From an uncultured Alteromonadaceae bacterium (lineage in GTDB: Bacteria > Pseudomonadota > Gammaproteobacteria > Enterobacterales > Alteromonadaceae): DNA of 64,000 nt. The stretch covers positions 1-64,000 of the forward strand of contig CANMXU010000006.1 of NCBI GenBank assembly GCA_947501935.1. The letters run 5' to 3'. Both the position numbers and the translations under genes were made by a program. The notes beneath the pieces are model-generated. The model saw only the letters and a program-made list of their open reading frames with translations, had not been told where the DNA came from and did not search any database. Of this stretch, positions 1-9,404 are shown in pieces; the first letter of the stretch is position 1; every line of letters begins with the position of its first letter.

Positions 1-72
1 ATCCCTAAGGGGATTCGAACCCCTGTTACCGCCGTGAAAGGGCGGTGTCCTAGGCCTCTAGACGATAGGGAC
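1..72 (-). tRNA. tRNA-Glu (TTC), cut by the window edge
   Basis: Read on the minus strand this is a cloverleaf close to tRNA-Glu. The acceptor stem begins GTCCCTA and pairs with TAGGGAT (a terminal G-T pair). The anticodon loop CTTTCAC carries TTC, and the T arm contains GGTTCGAATCC. The discriminator base and CCA lie beyond position 1. It sits downstream of tRNA-Ala on the same strand, so the two are probably co-transcribed. Confidence 0.96.
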
Positions 73-179
73 ACAATTAGCTTATCGAAATTTTCGACAA
101 TCGAATTAAGTATAAACTTAATTCATGCTAAAACTATCTATTACCTACTTATAAATTCATATAAGCAAATAACTAAATT

Positions 180-255
180 TGGTGGAGCTATGCGGGATCG
201 AACCGCAGACCTCTTCGCTGCCAGCGAAGCGCTCTCCCAGCTGAGCTATAGCCCC
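180..255 (-). tRNA. tRNA-Ala (GGC)
   Basis: A 76-nt cloverleaf with encoded CCA. The acceptor is GGGGCTA pairing with TAGCTCC. The D arm is AGCTCAGCTGGGAGAGC, the anticodon loop CTGGCAG gives GGC, and the T arm contains GGTTCGATCC. It is the promoter-proximal gene of a two-tRNA unit ending with tRNA-Glu about 110 bp further on. Confidence 0.97.
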
Positions 256-336
256 GTGATAATTTTATAGATGGCCTAATATCTATTAAAAAATCTTCTC
301 AGTAAGTAGACCTAGTACTTGCTGAAAACGAGGCGC

Positions 337-365
337 ATTCTAAGCAGCAGCTCGGTTAGTGTCAA
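337..365 (-). promoter_or_regulatory. sigma-70 promoter of the tRNA-Ala/tRNA-Glu unit
   Basis: On the minus strand there is TTGACA, a 17-bp spacer, then TAGAAT, followed at once by the GC-rich stretch GCGCC. A consensus -35, a near-consensus -10 and a GC-rich discriminator are typical of stable-RNA promoters under stringent control. The rest of the gap between the tRNA-Ala gene and position 666 is AT-rich, and I see no gene in it. Confidence 0.8.
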
Positions 366-666
366 CCATTATTTAAAATAAAATGCTAAAATACGCTAAC
401 TTTTTTATTGAGTGCCTAGTAATACATCAACTTGATTAAATTTTGTATAATCAACCCTTTATAAGGCATCTTAGCTGGTTGTTTTTTATACTTTAATAAT
501 AACAACATCTTATTAAGTTCATTAGCCAATTTGGCTTTATCTTTTCTTTAAAATTGTACGATAGTTTGCAAACCAGTATTAACAAAGGCTGCAGGCTAAC
601 AAGCAGTGATAAAACCTTTATTTTTTTACTAAATACAGGTAAGGTTTATTCACTAAATAACCTTAA

Positions 667-1593
667 ATGAAAATCATGCAACTAGAAAACTTAAATATCG
701 TTGCTATTGGTGGCGGCCATGGTTTAGGCCGAGTTTTATCTACCCTCTCCTTTATGGGTGATAAACTAACAGGGATAGTAACAACAACAGATAATGGTGG
801 CTCTACTGGCCGACTAAGAAAAAGAAGTAGCACTATTGCCTGGGGCGATTTACGTAACTGTTTAACTGAATTAGTACCTAACGACTCTGTTGGTAGTCAG
901 CTGTTTAACTTTCGTTTTGATGGCTCTGACGAGCTTGGCGGTCATAATTTAGGTAACCTCATATTATATGGTTTAGGGCAAATTCAATCGCGTCCGTTAG
1001 ACTCTATAAAATTAGTCAGGCGCATGCTGCGGGTTAAAACAAAAGTTTACCCTATGTCTGAAACCCCTACTGACTTAATGGCTTTTTATCCAAAAGGCCG
1101 CTGTCGTGTTGGTGAAGTTTCGGTTGACGAAATGCCGATGATGCCAAAAAACCTCATGTTAGCACCACTCGTTAAAGCGGTAGATATTTGCGTTGAAACA
1201 ATCGAAAACGCTGACTTGATTATTTTAGGGCCGGGTAGCTTTCTTACCAGCGTAGTGCCGCCGTTATTAATCAGAGATATATCTAAGGCTATTGCACGTA
1301 GTAATGCCCAATGTGTATTTATCGAAAATCTGGTTAAAGAAAATAGTCCAGCATCAGCGTTAACCTTAGATGAAAAGCTTAGCTGGATTGAAGAGAATAT
1401 CGATTATCAGCCAGTGACTAGCGTGATTTGTGAAGACTTAAGCGTAAAATCTGATTTAGTTAAAGTACTCCATCACCCGCTAATGTCGCAAGAAAAGAAG
1501 CATCATCACGATAAAGATCAATTAATTTCGGCGCTACGCTTAGCTATAAACGATATTAGCAGGCAAACTACACCGCAAGTCGTTAACTCATAG
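667..1593 (+). CDS. ybhK: YvcK/YbhK-family UDP-sugar-binding, gluconeogenesis-type factor
   Basis: A 308-residue cytoplasmic protein of the CofD/YvcK (UPF0052) family. The N-terminal GGGHGLGRVLSTL loop (about residues 15–27) and TTTDNGGSTGRLR (about 39–51) are the family signatures, with GGHNLGNLIL (about 92–101) and the LGPGSFLTSV stretch (about 187–196) further on. Length matches E. coli YbhK. Homologs bind UDP-sugars and link carbon metabolism to envelope synthesis. They do not do the F420 chemistry of CofD. ATG at 667 is taken as the start; a second in-frame ATG at 676 is nearly as likely because neither has a clear Shine-Dalgarno. A terminator follows, so the gene looks monocistronic. 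Confidence 0.9.
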   Translation: MKIMQLENLNIVAIGGGHGLGRVLSTLSFMGDKLTGIVTTTDNGGSTGRLRKRSSTIAWGDLRNCLTELVPNDSVGSQLFNFRFDGSDELGGHNLGNLILYGLGQIQSRPLDSIKLVRRMLRVKTKVYPMSETPTDLMAFYPKGRCRVGEVSVDEMPMMPKNLMLAPLVKAVDICVETIENADLIILGPGSFLTSVVPPLLIRDISKAIARSNAQCVFIENLVKENSPASALTLDEKLSWIEENIDYQPVTSVICEDLSVKSDLVKVLHHPLMSQEKKHHHDKDQLISALRLAINDISRQTTPQVVNS

Positions 1594-1661
1594 CTGTTAA
1601 TTTACCTGTCTTTAAAAGCATTCTAAGGGCTAGGAAAATTTTGAAGGGAATAAATGAAGAG

Positions 1662-1703
1662 AAGTGTTTATGTTCTTTAATAGAAGAATATAAACACTTT
1701 TTT
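1662..1703 (+). terminator. rho-independent terminator after ybhK
   Basis: AAGTGTTTAT pairs with ATAAACACTT, extended inside by TTCTT/AAGAA, and is followed by a run of T. It lies between convergent ybhK and dcd. Confidence 0.75.
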
Positions 1704-1765
1704 GTTAGTAGATATACTTAAAAAGTTTTATCTCTGGTTAATCTCACCTAATGTAGGTTACTTAA

Positions 1766-2362
1766 TTAGTTTTCTACCGCATCGTCTTGGCTAATACGGC
1801 TTGCTACAGCACCGGTTTGACCTTTATATTTAGCATCGTCCCTTTTATTATAAGGACGGTCTGCTCTGCCTGACATGGTTTCAAAATTTAATGCCGCGAT
1901 TTTCATTTTAGGACGCAGCGCTAGTGGTAATTTACCGCTGTTGTAAAATTCTAAAACAATTTGCCCTGACCAGCCGGGATCAATTCGATGCGCCGTAACA
2001 TGCACCATTAAGCCTAAACGAGCTAATGATGAACGACCGTCTAACCAACCGACGATATTGTCTGGAATAGTAACCGACTCATATGTTACCGCTAAGGCAA
2101 GCTCTCCAGGATGAAGAAAAAACGCTTCACCGTCAGGAATATAAATTTCATCACTCATCACCGAATTCATCGCTTTTTGCATTTCATCTCGTGGGCCGCT
2201 TAAATCAATAAAAGGCGCGGTGTGATCTTGAAATACTCTAAACTCATTTCCTAGGCGAATATCAACACTCACCCCTGAGATCATTGAAGAATCAGGCATT
2301 GGCACTATTTGTAATTCGCCATCTAACAGGCTCTGTTCTATATCTTTATCACACAATCTCAT
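1766..2362 (-). CDS. dcd: dCTP deaminase
   Basis: 198 residues. It deaminates dCTP to dUTP, feeding dUMP and thymidylate synthesis. The N-terminus [12 protein letters not shown], the [15 protein letters not shown] stretch (about residues 30–44), the catalytic region with [16 protein letters not shown] (about 106–121) and [15 protein letters not shown] (about 125–139) are all typical of trimeric bacterial Dcd. Length is close to E. coli Dcd (193). It is transcribed in the same direction as mrp, which lies about 85 bp upstream, so read-through from mrp is possible. Confidence 0.96.
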   Translation of the reverse strand: MRLCDKDIEQSLLDGELQIVPMPDSSMISGVSVDIRLGNEFRVFQDHTAPFIDLSGPRDEMQKAMNSVMSDEIYIPDGEAFFLHPGELALAVTYESVTIPDNIVGWLDGRSSLARLGLMVHVTAHRIDPGWSGQIVLEFYNSGKLPLALRPKMKIAALNFETMSGRADRPYNKRDDAKYKGQTGAVASRISQDDAVEN

Positions 2363-2447
2363 AATTTTTCTTCTTTGCTTGTCAGCCCATAGAGCTAACG
2401 AATTTGTTTACTATAAAGTAATCATAAATCTGCGATTCACTGACTAC

Positions 2448-3557
2448 TTAAGATTTTTCAATAACCACATCAGCAGTTTGACTGCTGCGCATATCCAGTT
2501 GCTGGTAAAGCTGGGCAGCAACGTTTTGCGCCAGTTTACGATAACTTAATGAAATTTCACTACGACTATCAATAGCGATAAGTGATTGACCTTGGTCAGC
2601 ATTTTCTCTTATGGCAATATTTAAGGGTAATTGTCCTAATAGCGGTGCATTGAACTCAGCTGAAACTTGCTTGCCGCCACCTTGACCAAATAAATGAGAC
2701 TGATGACCACAATTTTCGCAGACATGATAACTCATGTTCTCGACTATGCCTAACACTGGCACATTCACTTTTTCAAACATGGCAATGCCTTTAATTGCAT
2801 CAATTAAGGCAATATCTTGCGGAGTGGTCACTACAACAGACGCGGCAACAGGCACACTTTGCGCTAAAGTTAATTGAATATCACCGGTACCCGGTGGCAT
2901 ATCAATAATTAAATAATCAAGCTCTGGCCATGCGGTTTCATTAAGCAATTGCCCAAATGCGCGACTTGCCATAGGACCACGCCACACCGTTGCTTCGGCA
3001 TCATCAACCAAAAAGCCAATCGACATTGCAGTGATGCCGTCTTTATTTAAAGGCGTTAATAACTTGCCATCGCTTGAGGTTGGCTGTTGATCTTGCAGCC
3101 CCAACAACGTCGGAATAGATGGACCATAAATATCAGCATCTAAAATACCAACACTCGCCCCTTCCGCCTGCAACGCATAAGCTAAATTCACCGAAGTGGT
3201 CGACTTCCCTACCCCGCCTTTGCCCGATGCCACGGCAATAATATTTTTCACGCCGGTAATTGCATGTTCACGAACTGCTTCTATGGCATAGCTCACTGAA
3301 AAAGTTACCGTCAGCTCAAGTTGCTTTGACAAATTATCAGCTATGGTGGTTAAGGCTACGGCGCAGGGAAAAGGCATGGTAATAGCAATAACAACGTCAC
3401 TTTTATGTTGCGACAAGCTAATATCACCGCTAAGGGCTAAAACACCTTGCTTAAAAACATCACAACGATAATTTTTTAAATATTCGTAAATGGCACTTTC
3501 GCATGTTTGAGAAACGCTTTTACCGCTAGATTTTGAAGAAAATAACTTACTAAACAA
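2448..3557 (-). CDS. mrp: Mrp/ApbC-type iron-sulfur cluster carrier ATPase
   Basis: A P-loop ATPase of the Mrp/NBP35 family that carries [4Fe-4S] clusters to apoproteins. Visible are the deviant Walker A GKGGVGKST, the DADIYGPS motif, DMPPGTGDIQ, and the cluster-binding pair CENCG in the C-terminal third. An N-terminal DUF59-like segment precedes the ATPase. The start is uncertain. The open frame runs up to a TTG at 3686 with ATGs at 3665, 3656 and 3647. I choose TTG at 3557 because it gives 369 residues, the length of E. coli Mrp, and because the extra N-terminal residues are Cys-rich and look like untranslated leader. It is divergent from metG. Confidence 0.9.
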   Translation of the reverse strand: MFSKLFSSKSSGKSVSQTCESAIYEYLKNYRCDVFKQGVLALSGDISLSQHKSDVVIAITMPFPCAVALTTIADNLSKQLELTVTFSVSYAIEAVREHAITGVKNIIAVASGKGGVGKSTTSVNLAYALQAEGASVGILDADIYGPSIPTLLGLQDQQPTSSDGKLLTPLNKDGITAMSIGFLVDDAEATVWRGPMASRAFGQLLNETAWPELDYLIIDMPPGTGDIQLTLAQSVPVAASVVVTTPQDIALIDAIKGIAMFEKVNVPVLGIVENMSYHVCENCGHQSHLFGQGGGKQVSAEFNAPLLGQLPLNIAIRENADQGQSLIAIDSRSEISLSYRKLAQNVAAQLYQQLDMRSSQTADVVIEKS

Positions 3558-3685
3558 ATTGATTAACCCAGTGAATAACCTAAATCTGCAATTTTTCGTA
3601 AAATCACAGCAATTATTAATGAAAATTGGAGCTAAATTCTGTACCATTCTCGCCATTATTACCATCAAAAATATTGTTATTATCA

Positions 3686-5785
3686 ATGACTCTTCAAAAA
3701 CGTAAAATTTTAGCCACTTGTGCGCTGCCTTATGCCAACGGTTCTATTCACTTAGGACATTTACTTGAACATATACAAACTGATATTTGGGTACGTTTTC
3801 AGCGTATGCGCGGTCATGAAATTTATTTCGTTTGTGCTGACGATGCCCACGGCACGCCAATTATGTTAAAGGCACAAGAGCTTGGCATAACTCCAGAAGA
3901 AATGATCGCTGGTGTACGTGAAGAGCATATGGCTGATTTTGCTGATTTTCATATTAGTTTTGATAATTACCATTCAACCCACAGTGAAGAAAACCAAGCC
4001 TTTGCCAGCGAAATATATAATCGCTTGCACGCTAAAGGTTTGATAAAAACGCGCGTTATTTCACAGTTATATGATCCAGAAAAAAACATGTTCTTGCCTG
4101 ATCGTTTTGTAAAAGGCACTTGCCCTAGCTGTAAAAGTGAAGACCAAAACGGCGATAGTTGTGACAACTGTGGCGCAACTTACTCGCCAACGGAAGTTAT
4201 CAACCCACGTTCTGTTGTTTCGGGTGCCACGCCGATATTAAAAGACTCTGAGCATTATTTCTTCGACTTACCTGCGTTTAGCGATATGTTACAAGAATGG
4301 ACTCGCAGTGGTTCATTACAAGAAGAAATGGCCAATAAACTGGCTGAATGGTTTGAACAAGGTTTACAGCAGTGGGATATTAGCCGCGATGCGCCTTATT
4401 TCGGTTTTGAAATTCCAAACGCACCGGGCAAGTATTTTTACGTATGGTTAGACGCGCCAATTGGTTACATGGGCAGCTTTAAAAATTACTGTGATAAAAC
4501 TGGTGTTGATTTTGACCAATTTTGGCAGAAAGACTCAGAAGCTGAACTGTATCACTTCATCGGTAAAGACATTATTTATTTCCACAGTTTATTCTGGCCA
4601 GCCATGTTAGAAGGCGCCGACCTTCGTAAACCTACTTCAGTTTACGCTCACGGTTTTGTCACGGTTAATGGCGCAAAAATGTCGAAATCTAAAGGCACCT
4701 TTATTAAAGGTCGTACTTATTTAGAACACTTAAACCCTGAATACTTGCGTTATTACTACGCGGCGAAGTTAACCAGCCGTATTGACGACTTAGATCTAAA
4801 CTTAGAAGACTTCGCTCAACGAGTAAATTCTGACTTAGTCGGGAAAGTCGTTAATATTGCTTCACGCTGTGCAAGCTTTATTACCAAACGCTTTGATGGC
4901 ATGTTATCAAGCACCATTGAAAACCAAGCACTAGCTGATGAAGTAACCCAAGCAGGCGATAACATTGCCGCACTTTACGAAGCACGTGATTTTGGTAAAG
5001 CAATGCGCGAAATTATGGCACTGGCTGATAAAGCCAATGAATACATTGCGATAAAAGAACCTTGGCAATTAGTTAAAGACGAAACTAAGCAGCAAGAAGT
5101 ACAAGATATTTGCTCATTAGGCATTAACCTTTTCCGCACGTTAATGATTTATTTAAAACCTGTGCTACCTAAGCTTGCTGAAAGTACAGAAGCTTTCTTA
5201 AATGATGAACTTAACTGGGAAGGTCATAAAATTTTATTAACCAGCCATAAAATCAATAAGTTTAAAGCGTTATTACAACGTGTTGACATGGATAAAGTAA
5301 ATGCTATGACCGATGCGTCAAAAGATAACTTGGCTGTTGCAGAAGAACCGGCGAAAAAGGCTAATAAGAAAAAAGCTAAAAAATCAGCGCCGAAAAAAGA
5401 ATTAACCGGTAAGCCATTGGTTGACGATCCTATTAGTGAAGAAATTCAGTTTGACGATTTCGCTAAAATAGATTTACGTATTGCTAAAATTGTCAATGCT
5501 GAACATGTTGAAAAAGCCGATAAATTGCTGCGTTTAACCTTATCGCTCGACGAAACTGGCTCTGGCGAAGAGAATACTACTCGCCAAGTATTCGCCGGTA
5601 TCAAATCAGCTTATCAACCTGAAGACTTAATAGGAAAGCTAACTGTAATGGTTGCCAACCTTGCGCCGCGTAAAATGCGTTTTGGCATGTCTGAAGGCAT
5701 GGTATTAGCAGCAGGCCCTGGCGGTGAAGACTTATGGATATTAAATCCAGAAGACGGCGCACAGCCGGGTATGCGCGTTAAGTAA
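3686..5785 (+). CDS. metG: methionyl-tRNA synthetase
   Basis: A 699-residue class I synthetase that charges tRNA-Met. The HIGH-type motif HLGH lies at about residues 22–25, a four-cysteine zinc knuckle (CPSC…CDNC) at about 145–160, and KMSKSKG at about 335. A Lys/Ala-rich linker then leads to a C-terminal EMAP-type tRNA-binding domain (from about 595, [12 protein letters not shown]), the dimerisation module of the long-type enzyme. The frame is open upstream to a TTG at 3626, but the ATG at 3686 begins the conserved [19 protein letters not shown]. No strong Shine-Dalgarno is seen. The mrp–metG divergent arrangement is common in gammaproteobacteria. Confidence 0.97.
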   Translation: MTLQKRKILATCALPYANGSIHLGHLLEHIQTDIWVRFQRMRGHEIYFVCADDAHGTPIMLKAQELGITPEEMIAGVREEHMADFADFHISFDNYHSTHSEENQAFASEIYNRLHAKGLIKTRVISQLYDPEKNMFLPDRFVKGTCPSCKSEDQNGDSCDNCGATYSPTEVINPRSVVSGATPILKDSEHYFFDLPAFSDMLQEWTRSGSLQEEMANKLAEWFEQGLQQWDISRDAPYFGFEIPNAPGKYFYVWLDAPIGYMGSFKNYCDKTGVDFDQFWQKDSEAELYHFIGKDIIYFHSLFWPAMLEGADLRKPTSVYAHGFVTVNGAKMSKSKGTFIKGRTYLEHLNPEYLRYYYAAKLTSRIDDLDLNLEDFAQRVNSDLVGKVVNIASRCASFITKRFDGMLSSTIENQALADEVTQAGDNIAALYEARDFGKAMREIMALADKANEYIAIKEPWQLVKDETKQQEVQDICSLGINLFRTLMIYLKPVLPKLAESTEAFLNDELNWEGHKILLTSHKINKFKALLQRVDMDKVNAMTDASKDNLAVAEEPAKKANKKKAKKSAPKKELTGKPLVDDPISEEIQFDDFAKIDLRIAKIVNAEHVEKADKLLRLTLSLDETGSGEENTTRQVFAGIKSAYQPEDLIGKLTVMVANLAPRKMRFGMSEGMVLAAGPGGEDLWILNPEDGAQPGMRVK

Positions 5786-5836
5786 AGCTTGCAGCTAAAT
5801 ACCTCTAAATAGCCCTACTAGGTATTGATACTTTAA

Positions 5837-5874
5837 GGCGGTGTTCGTTAAATCACGAACACCGCCTTTTTTTT
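5837..5874 (+). terminator. rho-independent terminator after metG
   Basis: A perfect 12-bp stem (GGCGGTGTTCGT with ACGAACACCGCC) with loop TAAATC, followed by eight T. From here to about 6210 the sequence is very AT-rich and I see no gene. Confidence 0.93.
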
Positions 5875-6214
5875 AACAGCTAAGCTCTAATAATGTCCCA
5901 TGCTATTTTTCAAATTACTCAAAGTGAAAAACACTATTCAATACTTCCTCTAAGCCGACCTTATCGACATGTGTTTATTATAATTAATATAAAACAAAAC
6001 CAAACACTAAAGTTTTCACTTTATTCTTACACTTTAAATTAATAATTTATCTTCCCTCAAGTTACGCAACAATAAATACAATAAAGGCAACTTCCTTTTT
6101 ATAATTACCAGTGAATTTTAAATAAATAGTTAATGTTTAATTCATTCTTTACTTACTCAATTATTTTATGTACTTTATAGATAAAACACACAAATGGATT
6201 TGTTGGAGTTAAAC

Positions 6215-6295
6215 ATGAAATGCTTATTAAGTAGAAGCCTTCCACATTTAGGTGAGAAGTTAGGTAAAAAATCACAGGGCGGTGCCAGCCAATGA
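6215..6295 (+). CDS. possible 26-residue leader or remnant ORF before lgoD
   Basis: A short frame begins with ATG at 6215 behind a good Shine-Dalgarno (TTGGAGTT, 4 nt away). It encodes 26 residues (MKCLLSRSLPH… ending GGASQ). Its TGA overlaps the downstream dehydrogenase start as ATGA. The dehydrogenase itself lacks a good ribosome site, so translational coupling would make sense. It resembles nothing I know. It may be a leader peptide, or the 5' stub of a gene lost by deletion. No conservation evidence is available here. Confidence 0.4.
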   Translation: MKCLLSRSLPHLGEKLGKKSQGGASQ

Positions 6296-7305
6296 TGAAA
6301 ACAATTATTTGTAAACGCCCAGGGGAATTAATTGTTGAATCAATAAAAAAACCTATACCAAAAGAAGGTGAAGTTCTGATAAAAATTCGAGCTATTGGGG
6401 TTTGTGGTACTGATATTCACGCCTATGGGGGGAATCAACCTTATTTTTCTTACCCTAGAGTACTAGGTCATGAACTTGCTGGTGAAATAATCGGCCTTGG
6501 TAAAAATGTAAATTTACCCATAGGTAAACCTGTTTATGTTATTCCCTATATTGCCTGTGGTAAGTGTATTGCTTGTACAAAGAATAAAACAAATTGCTGC
6601 GAGAATATTTCTGTTATTGGAGTACACCGAGATGGCGGTATGTGTGAATACATAGCTGTGCCTGAAAACAATGTAGTGATCACAGAAGGCTTACCTTTTA
6701 AGCAATTAGCTATTGTGGAATGTTTAGCCATTGGTGCTCATGCGGTGCGACGCGCGCAAATCAATAAAAATGACACCGTTTTAGTTTTAGGAGCTGGCCC
6801 TATTGGTCTAGGCGCAGCCCAGTTTGCAAAAGTAACGGGGGCGAAGGTTTTTGTTGGCGATGTAAATATCGAACGTTTAGATTTTTGTTTACAAGAATTT
6901 GCTTTTGATGGCGTTATTAATAGCAAAACAGATATGGCTAAAAAACTTGTTGAATTGAATGACGGTGAATACCCGAGTGTTATTATCGACGCGACGGGTA
7001 ATGCTAACGCGATGAATTCAACCTTCAAATGGCTAGCACATGGCGGCACTATAGTATTTGTTAGCGTAGTAAAAGCCGATATTACTTTTCATGATCCTGA
7101 ATTTCATAAACGCGAAACCACCTTGATGGGCAGTAGAAATGCGACCAAACAAGATTTTGAGCATGTGGTAAATTGCATCAAAAAAGAGTTAATTAAATCA
7201 ACGAATATGATCACTCATAAAACTTCATTTAGCCAATTTACCACGATATTTCCACTATGGGTTAAACCTGAATCTGGCGTGGTAAAAGCTGTGATTGAAC
7301 TGTAA
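6292..7305 (+). CDS. lgoD: zinc alcohol dehydrogenase, L-galactonate-5-dehydrogenase-like
   Basis: 337 residues, medium-chain Zn dehydrogenase. The catalytic-zinc region has GVCGTDIHAYGGNQ and GHELAGE. The structural-zinc cysteines are in CGKCIACTKNKTNCC. The Rossmann motif is VLGAGPIGLGAAQ. The AYGGNQPYFSYPRVLGHE-type segment and SVIGVHRDGG, FHKRETTLMGSRNAT closely match E. coli LgoD (YjjN) as I remember it, rather than RspB or Tdh. LgoD oxidises L-galactonate to D-tagaturonate with NAD+. ATGs at 6292 and 6295 are both possible starts. It is followed by a polyol/uronate reductase and a mutarotase on the same strand. The exact substrate here is inferred. Confidence 0.78.
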   Translation: MMKTIICKRPGELIVESIKKPIPKEGEVLIKIRAIGVCGTDIHAYGGNQPYFSYPRVLGHELAGEIIGLGKNVNLPIGKPVYVIPYIACGKCIACTKNKTNCCENISVIGVHRDGGMCEYIAVPENNVVITEGLPFKQLAIVECLAIGAHAVRRAQINKNDTVLVLGAGPIGLGAAQFAKVTGAKVFVGDVNIERLDFCLQEFAFDGVINSKTDMAKKLVELNDGEYPSVIIDATGNANAMNSTFKWLAHGGTIVFVSVVKADITFHDPEFHKRETTLMGSRNATKQDFEHVVNCIKKELIKSTNMITHKTSFSQFTTIFPLWVKPESGVVKAVIEL

Positions 7306-7374
7306 CTCGTCACACTATAGACATATATCGTAGTTAATATACACAATACTGGTTAATAAAGTGAGTACCAATTG

Positions 7375-8847
7375 ATGAAATTATCTTCACAAACACTTAA
7401 CAAAAAACTTAAAAATACTGAAATTAAAACCCCAGCCTACGATCATAACAATGTTGATATCGGCATTGTTCATTTGGGGCCTGGCGCTTTTCATCGCGCC
7501 CATCAAGCAGTTTATACCGAAAATATTATGAATGTTGATGGCGGTAATTGGGGAATTTGTGGGGTATCGCTTCATAGCTCAACTGCACGCGACATCTTAG
7601 CCAAGCAAGACTATTTATATACTTTAGCTGTTTTAGATAAAAAGATTAATTATCAAGTCATTGGCGCTATTAAAGAAATATTGGTTGCTCAGCAGCAAAC
7701 AGCTGAAGTTATTGCAAGATTAAGCGTAACAAGCACCAAGCTAGTAACACTGACGATTACTGAGAAAGGTTATTGCTTAAACGCTTGTGGCAACTTAGAT
7801 TTAAAGCACAGTGATATCGCCCATGATCTTAACAACCCAAGCAAACCTATAAGCGCTATCGGCTTTATAGTTGAAGGCTTAAAACAAAGAAAGCTCAATA
7901 ATATCCCCGCTTTTAATGTCATCAGTTGCGACAATGTTTCAGGTAATGGCGACAAATTACAGCAGGCTGTTTTTGACTTTGCCAACCAGCTAGATGCCAG
8001 CCTGGCACAGTGGATAAAAACAGAAGTTGCTTTTCCCAATACTATGGTTGACAGCATTACGCCAAAAACAGAAAACTACACCATTGAAAATGTTAAACAT
8101 TCTACCGACATAGATGATAGCTGGCCGATTCAACGGGAAGAGTTTTGCCAATGGGTTATCGAAAACAATTGGCAAGGCGAACGCCCAAATTGGGAAAAAG
8201 TTGGCGTTATTTTTACCAGTGACGTTAATGGCTTTGAAAAAGCAAAATTACGTTTACTAAACTGCCTACACTCTACCTTAGCTTATGCTGGCACTCTAAT
8301 GGGCTACACCAGCGTTTATGAAGTTACCAGCGATGAGTTTTTCCGTAAGTTCATTACCCAAATGGCCAACACAGAAATTATTGGTTCATTTACTCCGCCA
8401 AAAGAGCTTAATGTTAAAGTTTATTCTAATGAAATAATCAAACGCTTTTTAAACCCTGAAATTCGACACTTATTATCACAAATTGCTTGGGACGGTTCAC
8501 AAAAACTACAAATGCGCATACTGCCTATTATTCACGACAATATTGCCTTAAACCGCCCTACTAAATTGCTTTGTTTTTCATTAGCCTGTTGGTTTGAATT
8601 TATTTGTCGGGCACTAAAAAATGGTGAAGAAATAATTGACCCTTTAGCCGATGAGCTAGCAAAAATGTCGATATTATATAGCAATAATACCAATGACATT
8701 GTTGATGCCTTTTTAAACATAGAGTCAGTTTTTGGCCTTGAGTTGAAAAATAATAAAAGAATTAAAACTCAGTTAGTCAATAGTTTACATACCTTACGCA
8801 TTGGCCGTGTAAATAAAATTAATCAGGTTATTTCTGCGCTTAGTTAA
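7375..8847 (+). CDS. mannitol dehydrogenase family oxidoreductase (UxuB/fructuronate reductase-like)
   Basis: 490 residues, long-chain polyol dehydrogenase family (mannitol 2-dehydrogenase, UxuB). The N-terminal VHLGPGAFHRAHQAVYTE is the NAD-binding signature. The centre has FPNTMVDSITP, and KLRLLNCLHSTLAY contains the catalytic Lys of the family K-x5-N-x2-H type. Next to an LgoD-like enzyme, a tagaturonate or fructuronate reductase role is plausible: the family reduces keto-sugar acids to aldonates, and typical UxaB looks different. ATG at 7375 is preferred over the TTG one codon earlier. It lies about 70 bp after the dehydrogenase, probably in one transcript. The assignment to a single substrate is open. 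Confidence 0.8.
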   Translation: MKLSSQTLNKKLKNTEIKTPAYDHNNVDIGIVHLGPGAFHRAHQAVYTENIMNVDGGNWGICGVSLHSSTARDILAKQDYLYTLAVLDKKINYQVIGAIKEILVAQQQTAEVIARLSVTSTKLVTLTITEKGYCLNACGNLDLKHSDIAHDLNNPSKPISAIGFIVEGLKQRKLNNIPAFNVISCDNVSGNGDKLQQAVFDFANQLDASLAQWIKTEVAFPNTMVDSITPKTENYTIENVKHSTDIDDSWPIQREEFCQWVIENNWQGERPNWEKVGVIFTSDVNGFEKAKLRLLNCLHSTLAYAGTLMGYTSVYEVTSDEFFRKFITQMANTEIIGSFTPPKELNVKVYSNEIIKRFLNPEIRHLLSQIAWDGSQKLQMRILPIIHDNIALNRPTKLLCFSLACWFEFICRALKNGEEIIDPLADELAKMSILYSNNTNDIVDAFLNIESVFGLELKNNKRIKTQLVNSLHTLRIGRVNKINQVISALS

Positions 8848-8957
8848 CTGACATGAACACCTGGTGAATAAATTAAATAAGCTTGTTGGTAAATATAGGT
8901 AGAGTTATCATTCACTGATACTCTGCCGATACTTCCTTTACGCCCTTAGGATAAATA

Positions 8958-9311
8958 ATGAAAACCACCCGCCACTGTTTAGCCACGGATCTAAAAAATA
9001 ACCCTGAACTAATAGAAAAATATAAAGAGTACCATCAGCCGGGCAATGGTTTTCCAGCGGTAACAAAAAGTATACGTGATGCGGGCATTGTAGAAATGCA
9101 AATATACCTTATTGAAAACCGTTTATTTATGATTATGGAAGTTGATGATAACTTTGATGCTAAAACAAAAGCAGACACTGACAAAAAGTGCCCTGAAGTA
9201 CAAAAATGGGAAAAGTTGATGTGGCAATTTCAACAAGCCCTACCTTGGGCTAAGGCAGGCGAAAAATGGTTACCTATGGAAGAAATTTTTAAATTATCAG
9301 ACCAACCCTAA
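8958..9311 (+). CDS. L-rhamnose/L-fucose mutarotase family protein (RhaM-like)
   Basis: 117 residues matching the RhaM/DUF718 family of small dimeric alpha/beta-barrel mutarotases, which interconvert alpha and beta anomers of L-rhamnose or L-fucose. Visible are the early His (TTRHCLATDL), the Y-H dyad in YKEYHQPGNGFP, GIVEMQIYLIENRLFMIMEV, and the Trp-rich C-terminus (VQKWEKLMWQFQQALPWA). Shine-Dalgarno AGGATAA lies close to the ATG. It trails the two oxidoreductases, so it may supply the right anomer of L-galactose or L-fucose to them. That substrate link is inference. No transporter or kinase for the pathway is nearby. Confidence 0.75.
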   Translation: MKTTRHCLATDLKNNPELIEKYKEYHQPGNGFPAVTKSIRDAGIVEMQIYLIENRLFMIMEVDDNFDAKTKADTDKKCPEVQKWEKLMWQFQQALPWAKAGEKWLPMEEIFKLSDQP

Positions 9312-9404
9312 CCCACTAACGGCTATAACTATGCGAAATATTTCAGCAGAAAAACAAATATCCTTCTACTGAAATAACCTAAGCATCACTGTTTACAAAA
9401 TTAG

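Noticed and set aside
34..270. Plus-strand frame of 78 codons at the window start
   Set aside because: It runs antisense through tRNA-Glu and tRNA-Ala; not a protein gene.
3558..3686. N-terminal extension of Mrp up to a TTG overlapping the metG start
   Set aside because: The extra 43 residues do not look like the family, and a 369-residue product fits E. coli Mrp length.
9339..9376. Hairpin between the mutarotase and nagB genes as a terminator
   Set aside because: The stem (TATTTCAG…CTGAAATA) is imperfect, has a 12-nt loop and lacks a proper T run on either strand.
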